In this document: one piece after another, positions 43,027 to 52,385 of the stretch
Layout: each line of letters begins with the position of its first letter
Numbering within the stretch: the stretch's first letter is position 1
Assembly: GCA_021786265.1 (NCBI GenBank)
Contig: JAJYNP010000103.1
Span: 1-64,000 of the forward strand
DNA: 64,000 nt
Source: Chloroflexota bacterium
Lineage (GTDB): Bacteria > Chloroflexota > Limnocylindria > Limnocylindrales > CSP1-4
Direction of reading: 5' to 3'
The notes under the pieces: model-generated
Told to the model about the DNA's origin: nothing
The model's database searches: none
Seen by the model: only the letters and a program-made list of their open reading frames with translations
Translations under genes and position numbers: made by a program

Positions 43027-43412
43027 CGGGCCGGTCCTTGTCGTCGCCGCCATCTTGGCCATCATCGCCGGTAGCTGGCTCGGCCCGATCGGCACCGGCT
43101 GGGGCTGGAGCTGGGGGGATGGGGCCGGGGATGATGGGCGGCGCCTGGACGGCTGATCAGCCAGGTCCCGCGCATAGGGCTTGGTGGCCGGCACGCCCGC
43201 GGCACCCCGGGTTGTGCACATCCTGGCCGGGCTACACCTTCAGCCCGTCCAACGTCCCGATCGTCGCCGGCGAGACGATCACCTACATGGTCACCACCAT
43301 GGGCCCCTACGTCCACGAGTTAGGTATGTGGTGTCGACTGGACTCTGGGGCTCGTAGCTGGTCGGGACCCGCCGCGGACGTGGCCGCCGATTCGAACAGC
43401 AGCGGGCACTAA
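43023..43412 (+). pseudogene. Decayed cupredoxin paralogue
   Basis: Pieces in different frames: TM segment GPVLVVAAILAIIAGSWLG, then GMGPGMMGG, VVHILAG, YTFSPSNVPIVAGETITYMV and TTMGPYVHE, then after a short insertion GPAADVAAD. The parts align in order with the intact cupredoxin at 41746-42276 (VTTMGP.VHE, GPAADVAAD). At least two frameshifts and loss of the C-terminal copper loop make it non-functional. Confidence 0.65.
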
Positions 43413-43434
43413 CTACTACACTCCCACTAGGAGG

Positions 43435-43569
43435 CTGGCGACCGTCCTCAACGTCGCCTTCCTGGCCCCCGCGGCCGTCCTCGTCTGGCGGTTCCTGCGG
43501 ACCGGCGGTCCCGGGATGCTCGCGATGATGAACATGACGCCCGAGGAGATGGCGGGCATGGTCACGTAG
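43435..43569 (+). pseudogene. C-terminal fragment of a membrane protein
   Basis: An open frame to TAG at 43567-43569 reads LATVLNVAFLAPAAVLVWRF then GMLAMMNMTPEEMAGM. It looks like the last TM helix and tail of a larger membrane protein, but has no start codon or upstream homology. Function not recognised. Confidence 0.4.
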
Positions 43570-43650
43570 ATGGGCGCCTGGATCGTGCCCTCCCGCGGCG
43601 ATGACGACCGATCAAGGCGAACCGGCGGTACCGTGGCCCGTAGCAGTCTG

Positions 43651-45750
43651 ATGACCATGACGGATCGGCGATTGGCTCGTCTGTTCGCTGCCCTGGGAGC
43701 GATCGCGCTCCTCCTCGGGGTACCGGCCGCTGCCCAAGCCCATGCTGAGCTGCTGCTCGCGTCGCCGGCACCCGGGACAGGGCTTGCCCAAGCACCGGCG
43801 GCGGTCGTCATCAAGTTCAGCGAGCCCCTCAACCTCGCGCTGAGCCGAATCGAGGTACTGGACTCCACGGGCGCCGACGTCGGCAGCGGTCCGACAGCGG
43901 CCGTCCCCGGCGATACCCAGGCCATGCGCCGGCCCCTCGGTCTGCTGCCGACCGGCCAGTACATCGTGCGGTGGACGAGCGTATCCGCCCTCGACGGACA
44001 CATCCTTCAGGGGAGCTACGCGTTCGCGGTGGGCACCGCGGCCCGCCCCGATACGTCGCTGGCCAACAGCCCGCTCGACTCGGAGGGCCCGATCGGGCTG
44101 GTCGGGCGGTTTGTCGAGCTCATCGCGCTCGGGCTCTGGCTCGCCTGGGCCTTGCTCGGGCGGCCGTCGCGCCAGGCCGGCTTCGATCCGGCAAAGACCG
44201 CCCGCGTCGGACGCCTGGCGCCGACGGTCGCCTTCGTCGGCACCCTGCTCTCGGTCGCCTCGACGACCCTCGTCGCGACCGGATCGCTGGGCGCCATCGG
44301 CGGCGTGCTCGCCAGCCCGTCCGGTGAGGCGCGCCAAGTGGTCCTGGCCGCAACGGCGGTTGGTGTGCTGTTGAGCTCTCGCTCGGGACGAGCCGGCGGC
44401 CTGCTCGCAGCCGTCGCGATCGTCGCCGAGGCCGCCTCCGGTCACGCCGCCTCGTCGGTGCTGCCGCCGGTCGCGATCGCCTCCTTCGCGATTCACCTTG
44501 CGGTGGTCGGAGTCTGGATCTACGCGATCGTGATGTCCCTGCTCGCCGCACCGAGCGTCCGTCGCGCCCTCGGTACGTTCACGCCGTATGCGGTCACCGC
44601 CGCGGTGCTCACGGCCGGCACCGGACTGGTGAACGCGATCCTCGAGCTCGCCGACCCCGCCGACCTGATCCAGACTGGCTACGGCCTGGCCATCGTCGCC
44701 AAGTCGCTCGCGTTCGTCCTGATGGCATCGTTCGGCTTGCTCCACTTCATCGCGCGACGGCGGCCCGCGATCGCCGATGCGACGCTGCGGGGTCCGCTTC
44801 GGGCGGAAGCAATCGCCGCCACCCTGGCTCTCGTCTTCGCGACGCTGCTCGTCGGGTTCCCCAACCCGCCCCGCGAGGCCGAGGCCACGGCATCGGCGCT
44901 TACGACGACCGATCCGCTGCTCATGCAGCTCGGGCAGCGAGAAGCCCTGTCGATCGCCGACGCCTCTGGCCCGTTCGTGGTCGGACTCACGGTCCTGCCG
45001 CCGAAGCCCGGTCCGGCCGAGATCCACGTCCAAGTGCTCGGCGTCGATCCGGGCGACGGCCTCCGCAACGCCCGGTTCAGCGCCAGCTCGGGCGGGGCGT
45101 CGATCCAGATACCGCTCACCCAGGCGTGTGGCCTTGGCTGCTTCGCCGGCCAGGCAACGTTCGGGACCGCAGGCGATTGGCGGCTGGCGGTCGAGATCGA
45201 CTCCAATCGCGGGCCGATCTCGATGTCGGAGGCGGTGCCGCTTCCGGGCCCGGCGGGCTCCGGCGCGCTCGCCCGAACCCTAATCGCCGAAGAGGCGCTG
45301 AAGTCGGCCGTGATGACGGAGACCCTGAGTGGCAGCGTCGGCGGGCCGACGTACGTCTCGACGTACCGCTTCCAGGCGCCGGACCGGGCGGAGATCACGG
45401 TCAATGACTCGACGCAGATCCTCATTGGCGAGCAGGAGTTCCGACGCCAGGGGAGCGGTGCGTGGACGCAGTCAGCGTTCCCGGCGCCGGGCTTCTCCTG
45501 GCCGACCGGCTACTACCGCGAATTCTGGCAAGGCGCCGCGGCGGCACGGATCATCGGGACGGCGAGCGTCGACGGCGTGCCGGCGCAGATTCTCGCCTTC
45601 GTTCGGCCCGACGTGCCGGCCTGGTTCCGGGTCTGGGTGAGCGAGTCCGACGGCGTCGTTCTCCGGGAGGAGATGCGCGCCGAGGGACACATCATGGATC
45701 ACGCGTTCGCCGAGCTGAACGGACCGATCACCGTCCAGGCGCCGCGGTAG
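43651..45750 (+). CDS. CopC-domain membrane protein (copper-associated, CopD-like TM region)
   Basis: About 699 aa from ATG 43651. Signal peptide, then a CopC domain (HAELLLASPAPGTGLAQAPA; LSALDGHILQGSYAF type), then about eight TM helices of CopD type (43.9-44.9 kb), and a C-terminal periplasmic region of some 280 aa that includes CGLGCFAGQ and ends VLREEMRAEGHIMDHAF. Handles copper at the cell surface. A second, divergent CopC-CopD protein is encoded at 48301-50220. Confidence 0.87.
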   Translation: MTMTDRRLARLFAALGAIALLLGVPAAAQAHAELLLASPAPGTGLAQAPAAVVIKFSEPLNLALSRIEVLDSTGADVGSGPTAAVPGDTQAMRRPLGLLPTGQYIVRWTSVSALDGHILQGSYAFAVGTAARPDTSLANSPLDSEGPIGLVGRFVELIALGLWLAWALLGRPSRQAGFDPAKTARVGRLAPTVAFVGTLLSVASTTLVATGSLGAIGGVLASPSGEARQVVLAATAVGVLLSSRSGRAGGLLAAVAIVAEAASGHAASSVLPPVAIASFAIHLAVVGVWIYAIVMSLLAAPSVRRALGTFTPYAVTAAVLTAGTGLVNAILELADPADLIQTGYGLAIVAKSLAFVLMASFGLLHFIARRRPAIADATLRGPLRAEAIAATLALVFATLLVGFPNPPREAEATASALTTTDPLLMQLGQREALSIADASGPFVVGLTVLPPKPGPAEIHVQVLGVDPGDGLRNARFSASSGGASIQIPLTQACGLGCFAGQATFGTAGDWRLAVEIDSNRGPISMSEAVPLPGPAGSGALARTLIAEEALKSAVMTETLSGSVGGPTYVSTYRFQAPDRAEITVNDSTQILIGEQEFRRQGSGAWTQSAFPAPGFSWPTGYYREFWQGAAAARIIGTASVDGVPAQILAFVRPDVPAWFRVWVSESDGVVLREEMRAEGHIMDHAFAELNGPITVQAPR

Positions 45751-45881
45751 GGCGGCGGCTGCCGACGTGGCAGCGTGCGGGCTCACAACGGCGGCCGTGC
45801 GCACCGAGAAGCGCGGAGTGGGGGTCGCGTGAGGCACGACGCGTCGTGGGGGTGCTCACAACTGCGCCGGCCGGAAGCTGT

Positions 45882-46526
45882 TCACCCGACGGGGCTCCCC
45901 GTGCCTCCGGTGCATTCGCCGCCGGCCTCGCCGCCTTGGCCACCGCCCGCGAAGTGGCGGATGAACTCGCCCAGCCGGGCATCAGTCACCTGCGGGACCT
46001 GGAGTTGGGCCCCCCACGCGCTCGCCACGATCGGAGCAGGCAGAGTCGGGTAGGGGCTCAGGATCAGGTAGCGTTGGCTCCCCACGTAGCTGGCCTCCAC
46101 GAGCTGCCGGAGGGCCGCGACCTGGCTGGGCGGGAGGCTCGGCTGGTAGGTGATCCAGACGGCGCCATGTTCGAGCGAATGCACGGCGTTTTCGTTGGGG
46201 ACAGGCTGGGTATAGACCCCGCAGTTCAGCCACACCGCATTGTGTGGACCCCCAGCCGGGGGCACCCGGTCGTAGGACACGGCCCCGGTCACGTGGGCAT
46301 GATCGGGCTCGGAGAACACCTGGGTCCCGGTCGGCAGCGAAGCCGAGCCGGTCGCCGGCGGGGTGCCCGTCGCGATGACGACCGCTGCCACCAGCCCGCC
46401 CGCGAGCAGCGTGCCCAAGGCGGCGATGATCCCCAACCGAAGACGTCTCCCACGCATCGCCGCGCCGCGCGGGCGGGTCTCCGCTCGCGCGGCCGCCCTG
46501 CGCGCCAGGCGCGCCTGCTTTCCCAC
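45882..46526 (-). CDS. DUF3105-family exported protein
   Basis: 214 aa from GTG 46526 (GAGGGTG upstream). A basic N-terminus, TM (LGIIAALGTLLAGGLVAAVV), and the DUF3105 core: SEPDHAHVTGAVSYDRVPPA, GPHNAVWLNCGVY, NENAVHSLEHGAVWITYQP. The His and Cys residues suggest metal binding. Likely membrane-anchored and facing out. Confidence 0.87.
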   Translation of the reverse strand: MGKQARLARRAAARAETRPRGAAMRGRRLRLGIIAALGTLLAGGLVAAVVIATGTPPATGSASLPTGTQVFSEPDHAHVTGAVSYDRVPPAGGPHNAVWLNCGVYTQPVPNENAVHSLEHGAVWITYQPSLPPSQVAALRQLVEASYVGSQRYLILSPYPTLPAPIVASAWGAQLQVPQVTDARLGEFIRHFAGGGQGGEAGGECTGGTGSPVG

Positions 46527-46643
46527 GATGTCGCACCCTCCAACTGCGGTCGGGTCCCAAACCTGGACGCCGGCGGTGCGTCGTCGGGTCGACGCGCCTT
46601 CTGGCCGTGGCGTGAGGAACGCAGGCCCGAGCTCGGGTTCGGA

Positions 46644-46662
46644 TACTATACACACTGTAGTA
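46644..46662. promoter_or_regulatory. Inverted repeat TACTA-N9-TAGTA upstream of the DUF3105 gene
   Basis: TACTATACACACTGTAGTA lies in the divergent gap between the DUF3105 and LemA genes. It shares the TGTAGTA half with the operators at 52209-52232 and 59404-59423, but its arm spacing is shorter, so it is a weaker member of the group. Confidence 0.4.
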
Positions 46663-46772
46663 GCGCGTGGACACGAATCCGGTCGTTCCGGGACGCGAAC
46701 CGAAAGGATGCTTGATCGCAGTGCCCGCCCGCTTTCATTCCCGGGTCGTCTCTCAGCAACGGGAGGGTGGTG

Positions 46773-47344
46773 ATGTCACCGGTCCTGCTGATCGTCCTCG
46801 CCATCATCCTCCTCGCCATCGTGTGGATGGTCGCGATGTACAACGGTCTCGTGCGGCGCCGCCTGCGCGTGGACGAGGCGTGGTCCCAGATCGACGTGCA
46901 GCTGAGGCGCCGCCACGACCTGATCACCAACCTGGCCAACGCCGTGAAGGGCTACATGGAGTTTGAGCAGCGCGTGCTGGAGAACGTGACCCAGGCGCGC
47001 GCCAACGCCGTCGCCGCAGGCGTCCAGGGCCCCCGCGCCCGGGCGGCCGCCGAAGGCCAGCTCACCGCCACGCTGCGCTCGCTTTTCGCCGTGGTAGAGA
47101 ACTACCCGATCTCAAGGCCAACCAGAACGTGCTCTCGCTTCAGGAGCAGCTGACCACCACCGAGAACCAGATCAGTTCCTCGCGCGAGACGTACAACACC
47201 ACCGTGCGCGCCTACAACACGAGCATCGCGACCGTCCCCGCCGTACTCATGGCCGGTATGATGGGCTTCATCGCGCGCGAGTTCTTCGAGGCGGAGCCTG
47301 CGGCAGCCGAGGTTCCCACGGTCGATCTCAGCTTAGGCGCATAA
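46773..47344 (+). pseudogene. lemA: LemA-family protein gene with one-base frameshift
   Basis: ATG 46773 with GGGAGGG upstream. Frame 1 encodes the TM anchor (PVLLIVLAIILLAIVWMVAM), then SQIDVQLRRRHDLITNLANA and FAVVENYP. After about 47109 the LemA sequence resumes in the next frame (LKANQNVLSLQEQLTTTENQ; SRETYNTTVRAYNTSIATVP). Inserting one G (CCGGATCTC instead of CCGATCTC) restores the family pattern NYPDLKANQN. The gene would encode about 190 aa. Either a recent inactivation or a consensus error. Confidence 0.85.
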
Positions 47345-47359
47345 CCGGGGGAGCGCGTC

Positions 47360-48246
47360 GTGGGCCCCGACCCTGCCGCCATCGCCGTCCTCGTCCTCGC
47401 CCTCGCGATCCTCGCTGTTCTGGCCGGCTGTCCGTGCGCATCTGCCGTCAGTACGAGCGCATGGTCGTCTTCCGCTTCGGGCGCACCGGTCCGGATCTCG
47501 TCAAGTGGCCGGGCCTCATCTTCCTGATCCCCGTGGTCGACCGGCCGGTCACCGTGGACCTGCGCGAGCAGTTCATCGAGGTGCCCAGCCAGACCACGAT
47601 CACCCGGGACAACGCGCCCATCACCCGGGACAACGCGCCCATCAACGTCGACTTCCTGATCGACTGGCGCATCGTCGACCCGCTCAAGAGCGTGGTGCAG
47701 GTCGCCTACTTCGCCGGCGCGCTCCAGGGCGTCGCGACCACCACGCTGCGCGCCGTCATCGGCGACATCCTGCTCGACGAGGTGCTGAGCAAGCGCGAGC
47801 AGATCAACGAGATCCTGCGCGCCAAGCTCGACGAGGTCACCGAGCGGTGGGGCGGCAAGGTCACGACGGTCGAGATCCGCGAGATCACGCCGCCGCGCGA
47901 CGTCCAGGACGCCATGAACCGGCAGCTCTTTGCCGAGCGGACGCGCCGCGCCGTGATCACCGAATCGGAAGGGACCCGCCAGTCCACCATCAACGTCGCC
48001 GAGGGCGACAAGCAGTCGAACATCCTGCGGGCCGAAGGCGAGCGGCAGGCCGCGATCCTGCGCGCCGAGGGCTTCAGCCAGGCGCTCGAGCGGATCTTCG
48101 CCGCGGCGAAGGGCGTGGACGAGAAGACGATGGCCCTGCAGTACCTGGAGGCGCTCAAGGCGCTCGGCGCCGGCCCCGCGACGAAGTTCGTCATCCCGCT
48201 CGAGTTCAGCGAGCTGGTCCGTCCAATCACCGAGTCTGTGCAGTAG
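47360..48246 (+). pseudogene. SPFH/stomatin-like protein gene with one-base frameshift
   Basis: GTG 47360 starts a hydrophobic anchor (AAIAVLVLALAILAVLAG); near 47427 the frame must change to read SVRICRQYERMVVFRFGR and the SPFH domain, ending with the coiled-coil repeats (ERTRRAVITESEGTRQSTIN; GERQAAILRAEGFSQALERI) at 48246. Inside, ITRDNAP is tandemly duplicated (about 47598-47639). Stomatin-like proteins scaffold membrane microdomains and often neighbour LemA. As written the TM anchor and the domain are in different frames. Confidence 0.82.
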
Positions 48247-48300
48247 GGGATGGGGAAGGGCGGGCGCGGCGGCGACGGAGCAGCACCGTAAGCCCCGGGG

Positions 48301-50220
48301 TCACGGATATCTGAGCGTCCGCTCGATGAGGTGCCCGGGATCCACGATCGTCTCGGCTGCGATTCGACCTTGCGGGTCCAGCTGGAGCCGGAACCAGAGC
48401 GAGGACCCGGGCAGGAAGAAGCTCAGCGCGGACGGACCGGCCTCATGGACATCGCTGGCCACACCCGCCGCGTACGGCTCGCCAGCCATGAACGTACGAC
48501 CCGACATCGGCATGGTGCTCTCTGCAGAGTGTCCCGGCCCACTGGTCACGCGCTCATCGACCGACACGAGAGGCACGGCCCGCATCACCGCGATCACCTG
48601 CGCCAGGGCCTGGCTCCGGTCGGGCCCGGGCGGCCACGTGACCTGCGTCTGGAGCGACCCGCCCCCCCATTGCGCAGACGTGACGGAGAGATCCAGCACG
48701 GTGGCGCCCGAGGGCCAGGCATAAGCCATCGTCCAGCATCCCGGCCCGCAGTCTCGCGGGCGCAGGGAGATGCTCGTGCCAGCGGGGGTGTGTGCCTCGA
48801 CGGTCAACCTCGCACTGGCATCGCCATCGCCCGACGGTGCGAGCGCGCGCACCTGCAGCTGATCCCGGCTCGCCGCGAGGAAGACCGCATCCCAGCCAGC
48901 GAGGCCCGCCTCCCGTTCGACCGGGGGCACAAGTGGTGGCGGTCCGAGCACGGCCTGACCCGCCGCGACCGCGCTTGGCGAGCCGGTGTCCGCGAGGGCA
49001 GACGTGACGGCCATCGCGACGAGCAAGAAGAGCGCTTCGGTTCCGGCAAGACGGCGCAGACGGGCACGCCCCGCGTCCCCGTCGTCAGGCAACCGACGGC
49101 GCGCGAGGGCGGCGACGAGGAGCGCGCCCGCGACCACCACACCCTTGAGCAGCAGCAGGTTCCCATACAGGCTCGTGACGAGGTCGCTGACATTGCGGAG
49201 CTGCGCGGCCGCCACCAGCACGCCGCTCAGGACCGCGACCGCAGCTGCACCGAGCGCCAGGTTCGCGTAGTGACGCACGCCGGTGAGTCGCCAGGCCGAC
49301 ACCGACTGGCCGCGCGTCTCCCAGAGCACCCTGACGACCTGCGCCAGGCCGCCGAACCAGACGGCCACGGCCCCCACGTGCAGCAGATCCACGCCGCTGA
49401 CCCATGGCGGACCGGCGTCGGCGTGGCCCGCCAGCACGACGAGTATCAGCGCGAGACCAAGCAAGAGCAAGGCGAGCGGTCGAAGGAGGGGACGGGCCAC
49501 GACGAGGAGGCCAACGAGGGCCCAGGCGATCCCGAGCGCGAGCAACCGAAAGGACTGGGTGCCGCTCAAGGCGACGAGATCGAGCTGCCCCAGGTTGGCG
49601 CTGGTGACGACCTGCAGACCCAGCGATCCGAGGCCACCCAGGACACCGCTGAGCACGAGCCGGCCGATCGGCAGGAGCGGCACAGACGCGCCGGCGCTCG
49701 CCGCGAGGGGCCGCCAGATAAAGGTCTCGGAGAGCAGCCCCCCGAACCCGATGAGCAAGCCCAGCAGGAGCAGCCAGCGGGCCCCCACCTGGAACGGCGA
49801 CGGTCCGACCTCGACCTGCGTGGCGGCTGCCACGGCCCCGGATCCGCCGACGGCGAAGGCGTACTCTCCGGCCGTGGCGTGGCCATCGTCGGCGGACAGC
49901 ACCTGATACGAGACGATGTAGACGCCGTCAGCCAGGGTCTTCTCGGGCGTGGTGACGACGACGAGGCCGCCTTCCTCATGCTCGAGCGGGGCCGTCGGCA
50001 CCGTTTCGCCGGTGCTGGTCCGGAGCGCGATCGTGGCCGCGGCCACCGGCTCCGTGAAGCGCAGGCTCAGTCGGGCTGGGCTGCTGCTCAGCCGAGAGCC
50101 GGCGGCCGGGTCGGACTCCACGAGGAAGGCGTGGGCATACGTCGGGGTCGGGGCCAAGGCGCTGACGCCTGTGATGAGCAGCAGCGTCCCCAGCGCCGTT
50201 CGGATCGCCAGGCGCCGCAT
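48301..50220 (-). CDS. CopC-CopD fusion, copper resistance membrane protein
   Basis: 639 aa from ATG 50220. Signal peptide, CopC domain (HAFLVESDPAAGSRLSSSPA; VLSADDGHATAGEYAFAVGG with copper-binding His), then CopD TM helices (ARWLLLLGLLIGFGGLLSET; GHADAGPPWVSGVDLLHVGA; VRHYANLALGAAAVAVLSGV) and a C-terminal periplasmic tail. Imports or handles copper in the periplasm. Convergent with the SPFH gene. Confidence 0.9.
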   Translation of the reverse strand: MRRLAIRTALGTLLLITGVSALAPTPTYAHAFLVESDPAAGSRLSSSPARLSLRFTEPVAAATIALRTSTGETVPTAPLEHEEGGLVVVTTPEKTLADGVYIVSYQVLSADDGHATAGEYAFAVGGSGAVAAATQVEVGPSPFQVGARWLLLLGLLIGFGGLLSETFIWRPLAASAGASVPLLPIGRLVLSGVLGGLGSLGLQVVTSANLGQLDLVALSGTQSFRLLALGIAWALVGLLVVARPLLRPLALLLLGLALILVVLAGHADAGPPWVSGVDLLHVGAVAVWFGGLAQVVRVLWETRGQSVSAWRLTGVRHYANLALGAAAVAVLSGVLVAAAQLRNVSDLVTSLYGNLLLLKGVVVAGALLVAALARRRLPDDGDAGRARLRRLAGTEALFLLVAMAVTSALADTGSPSAVAAGQAVLGPPPLVPPVEREAGLAGWDAVFLAASRDQLQVRALAPSGDGDASARLTVEAHTPAGTSISLRPRDCGPGCWTMAYAWPSGATVLDLSVTSAQWGGGSLQTQVTWPPGPDRSQALAQVIAVMRAVPLVSVDERVTSGPGHSAESTMPMSGRTFMAGEPYAAGVASDVHEAGPSALSFFLPGSSLWFRLQLDPQGRIAAETIVDPGHLIERTLRYP

Positions 50221-50287
50221 GACGTGGCTCCGGCGGCACCGGGACAAGCCGATGCCGCCCGCCGGCTGGTCCATCCGGGCGGCCGAC

Positions 50288-51001
50288 TCAGCCGGCCGTG
50301 GCGAGCGCCTTGCGCAGCGCGGCGAGGAGCTGATCGTCAGGCACGAACATCGTGTAGTTCGGCGCGCCGCCGTAGTCGGCGCGCCAGCGGATCGTGCCGT
50401 CGGGCCCGACGAGGATGAAGGTATGGCCCGGGCGGCTGCCCATCATCATCCCGTAGCCAAGGGTGCCGTACTCGTTCGCGACGGTCAGGCTCGGATCGGA
50501 TAGCGCCGCGAACGTGATTCCGTCGCGCTCGGCGCGCGCGCGTTGGGCGTCGAGCGGGTCGATCGAGATCGCCGCGATCTCGGTGATGCCCAGCGCCCGG
50601 AACTTCGCGAGATCGCCCTGCAGGTCATCCATCTGCTGCCAGCATGGGGCGCAGTCGAGGCCCTCCTGGAAGTAGAGCAGGACGTTCTGGCCCCGGTACG
50701 CGGACAGTTGGAAGGTCCCGCCGGTGGCGTTCGGCAGGCTGAACTCGGGGGCCCTCGCCCCAACACCGGGCTGGCCGACCGCATAGGCGATCGCCGCGCT
50801 GCCGGCGCCGGAGAGGCTGTTGACGGCCGCGACTCCCACGATGAGGAGCCCCAGCGCGACGACCCCGACAATGAGCGCCAGCCGCCCTCGCTCCCGAGGC
50901 GCGGCCGCCCGTCGCGACGTTGATCTCGCGCCCGCGCTCGTGCTCGCGGTCGCGGCGCCCGCACCGCCCGCGCGCTGGGCACGCCGCTCACGCCGGTTCA
51001 T
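50288..51001 (-). CDS. TlpA/peroxiredoxin-like thioredoxin-fold protein, membrane-anchored
   Basis: 237 aa from ATG 51001. Basic, Ala-rich N-terminus, TM (LALIVGVVALGLLIVGVAAV), then a Trx-fold domain with EFSLPNATGGTFQLSAYRGQ, CAPCWQQMDDL and IAAISIDPLDAQ. The CAPC motif suits thiol-disulfide exchange. Overlaps the CcdA-like gene by 14 nt, forming a redox pair: CcdA supplies electrons, this protein uses them. Confidence 0.88.
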   Translation of the reverse strand: MNRRERRAQRAGGAGAATASTSAGARSTSRRAAAPRERGRLALIVGVVALGLLIVGVAAVNSLSGAGSAAIAYAVGQPGVGARAPEFSLPNATGGTFQLSAYRGQNVLLYFQEGLDCAPCWQQMDDLQGDLAKFRALGITEIAAISIDPLDAQRARAERDGITFAALSDPSLTVANEYGTLGYGMMMGSRPGHTFILVGPDGTIRWRADYGGAPNYTMFVPDDQLLAALRKALATAG

Positions 51002-51872
51002 CGGGGTGCACATCCTCCGACGGGCTGATGGGCCGGCTCGCGTGTCGCCAAAGATACACGGCGAAGAGGGCCAGGAGCGCGGTGATCGCGATCGCCGCGG
51101 GACCGCTGACGGCGGCCAGGAACGCGTCGCTCGCCTGGTGCAGGAGGCTGCTGAGCTGCGTCTGGCCTGGGAGCGTGAGGACTTCCGTTCCTGTGGCCGC
51201 CAGGACCAGCACGAGCACGCCCATGGCCAGGAATAAGACCCCGCCAACGAGGTTCGTGCTGTGGATGCTCCGCTCACGACCGGCGATGCGCAGATGCAGC
51301 GTCGTCCCGCGCACGAGCCGGCTGCGGGCCCAGCCGAAACGGTCGCCGGCCAGGGCGAGCAGGAAGAGCGGGAAGACCATGCCAAAAACGTAGGCGAGCG
51401 AGACGGCGAGCGCTCCTGGGAAGGAGTTCGTCAGCGCCGTCAGGGTCAGCACGCCGATGAGCACGGGCGCGCAGCAGGAGCTCGCCGCGCCCGAGAAGAG
51501 CCCGAGGGCGAAGATCGAGGCGCCCTGGTGGGCCGCGAACGTCGGCGCCCGACCAAACGGCAGCTCGATCCCGCGGCCGCGCAGGGTCAACACGCCGAGT
51601 GCGATGAGGAAGAGCCCGCCCGCGCCGAAGAGCAGCGGATGGTAACTGGTGAACAGCTGGCCAAGGGCGGCCAGCCCGAGGGCGATGGGCAGGATCACGA
51701 CGGCGATACCGGCCGCGAAGAGGAACGTCATCCGCACGAGGGCGCGGATGGTCGTAAAGGCGGCCGCGAAGTAGGCGGGCAGGAGCACGGTCACGCAGCA
51801 GGGCGCAAGGAGCGCCAGCACACCGCCCACGAAGCCGCTCAGGATCGATGAGCCGACGAGCAGCTCGTTCAC
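50988..51872 (-). CDS. CcdA/DsbD-like membrane thiol-disulfide transporter
   Basis: 294 aa. DsbD-beta family with the paired Cys motifs LLAPCCVTVLLP (TM1) and GAASSCCAPVLIGVLT (TM4), and around six TM helices. It has CC dipeptides where CcdA usually has single Cys. Passes reducing power to periplasmic thioredoxins. Overlaps the glutaredoxin-like gene by 4 nt. Confidence 0.88.
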   Translation of the reverse strand: MNELLVGSSILSGFVGGVLALLAPCCVTVLLPAYFAAAFTTIRALVRMTFLFAAGIAVVILPIALGLAALGQLFTSYHPLLFGAGGLFLIALGVLTLRGRGIELPFGRAPTFAAHQGASIFALGLFSGAASSCCAPVLIGVLTLTALTNSFPGALAVSLAYVFGMVFPLFLLALAGDRFGWARSRLVRGTTLHLRIAGRERSIHSTNLVGGVLFLAMGVLVLVLAATGTEVLTLPGQTQLSSLLHQASDAFLAAVSGPAAIAITALLALFAVYLWRHASRPISPSEDVHPDEPA

Positions 51873-52165
51873 GGCCTGGTCTCGGCTCGATCGCCCAGGG
51901 CGGCTCGCAGGTCGGCCTCGTCGATCCGCTCGATGCCGATGACACGGTCGTCGAGCACGATGATCGGGAAGCGCATGATCCCTCGCTGCACCGACAGGGC
52001 GATGCCACGGGGCGAGTCGGCGGGCACCATCGCACTCGTCACCTCTGGATAGTCGGGCCGGAGGCGCGCCCAGAGTGCCTCGAAGGCCACGCAGTCGCTG
52101 CAGCCCTCTGTGACGACGTATTCGAGGCGTGGCAGTGGCACCGTCGCCGAGCCAGGATCCGTCAC
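51869..52165 (-). CDS. Glutaredoxin/thioredoxin-like small protein
   Basis: 98 aa, ATG 52165. Beta-alpha-beta start with LEYVVTEGCSDCVAFEALWA (active-site CSDC), cis-Pro in RGIMRFPIIVLDDRVI. A redox carrier in the three-gene unit glutaredoxin-CcdA-TlpA, divergent from the ccm operon. Confidence 0.85.
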   Translation of the reverse strand: MTDPGSATVPLPRLEYVVTEGCSDCVAFEALWARLRPDYPEVTSAMVPADSPRGIALSVQRGIMRFPIIVLDDRVIGIERIDEADLRAALGDRAETRP

Positions 52166-52208
52166 CTGTCGTTGACTCCTATCGATGGGCCCATGCGCCG
52201 TGTGGGGC

Positions 52209-52232
52209 CTACTACGATGGCGAGTGTAGTAG
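52209..52232. promoter_or_regulatory. Inverted-repeat operator in the ccm/redox divergent promoter
   Basis: CTACTAC (52209-52215) and GTAGTAG (52226-52232) are exact complements around 10 nt. The core ACTACGATGGCGAGTGTAGT is 16/20 identical with ACTACGACAGCCAATGTAGT at 59404-59423. The half site ACTAC..TGTAGT recalls BlaI/CopY-type operators, though with a longer spacing. No BlaI-like gene is in the window. Confidence 0.65.
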
Positions 52233-52385
52233 ATACGTCCTTTCCGTGTGGGGGCAGCAGCACCCGCCTGCGGTGTCCGCCGCCGTCGAGGCTGCCGGGA
52301 GCCCCACGGTCATCGACGGCCGATGCGCTAGTCCGACGCGTCTGTCGTAGACTGCGCCCGTCGTCCCCACGTGCCTGTTCGTGTC

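Noticed and set aside
43411..43430. CTACTACACTCCCACTAG as a further copy of the ACTAC..GTAGT operator
   Set aside because: Only one half-site is present; the second arm does not match, and it lies within degraded sequence.
43570..43650. Upstream ATG at 43570 as the start of the CopC-domain protein
   Set aside because: It would add about 27 charged residues before the signal peptide; the ATG at 43651 directly precedes the signal sequence.
46838..46850. ATGTACAAC as another copy of the GTACAT promoter block
   Set aside because: It lies inside the lemA coding region, lacks the TTTGTACAT core and has no -35 box at 7 nt.
47434..48246. Treating the SPFH frame from 47434 as a complete gene
   Set aside because: It would lack the membrane anchor, which is present just upstream in another frame beginning at GTG 47360, so a one-base frameshift is the better reading.
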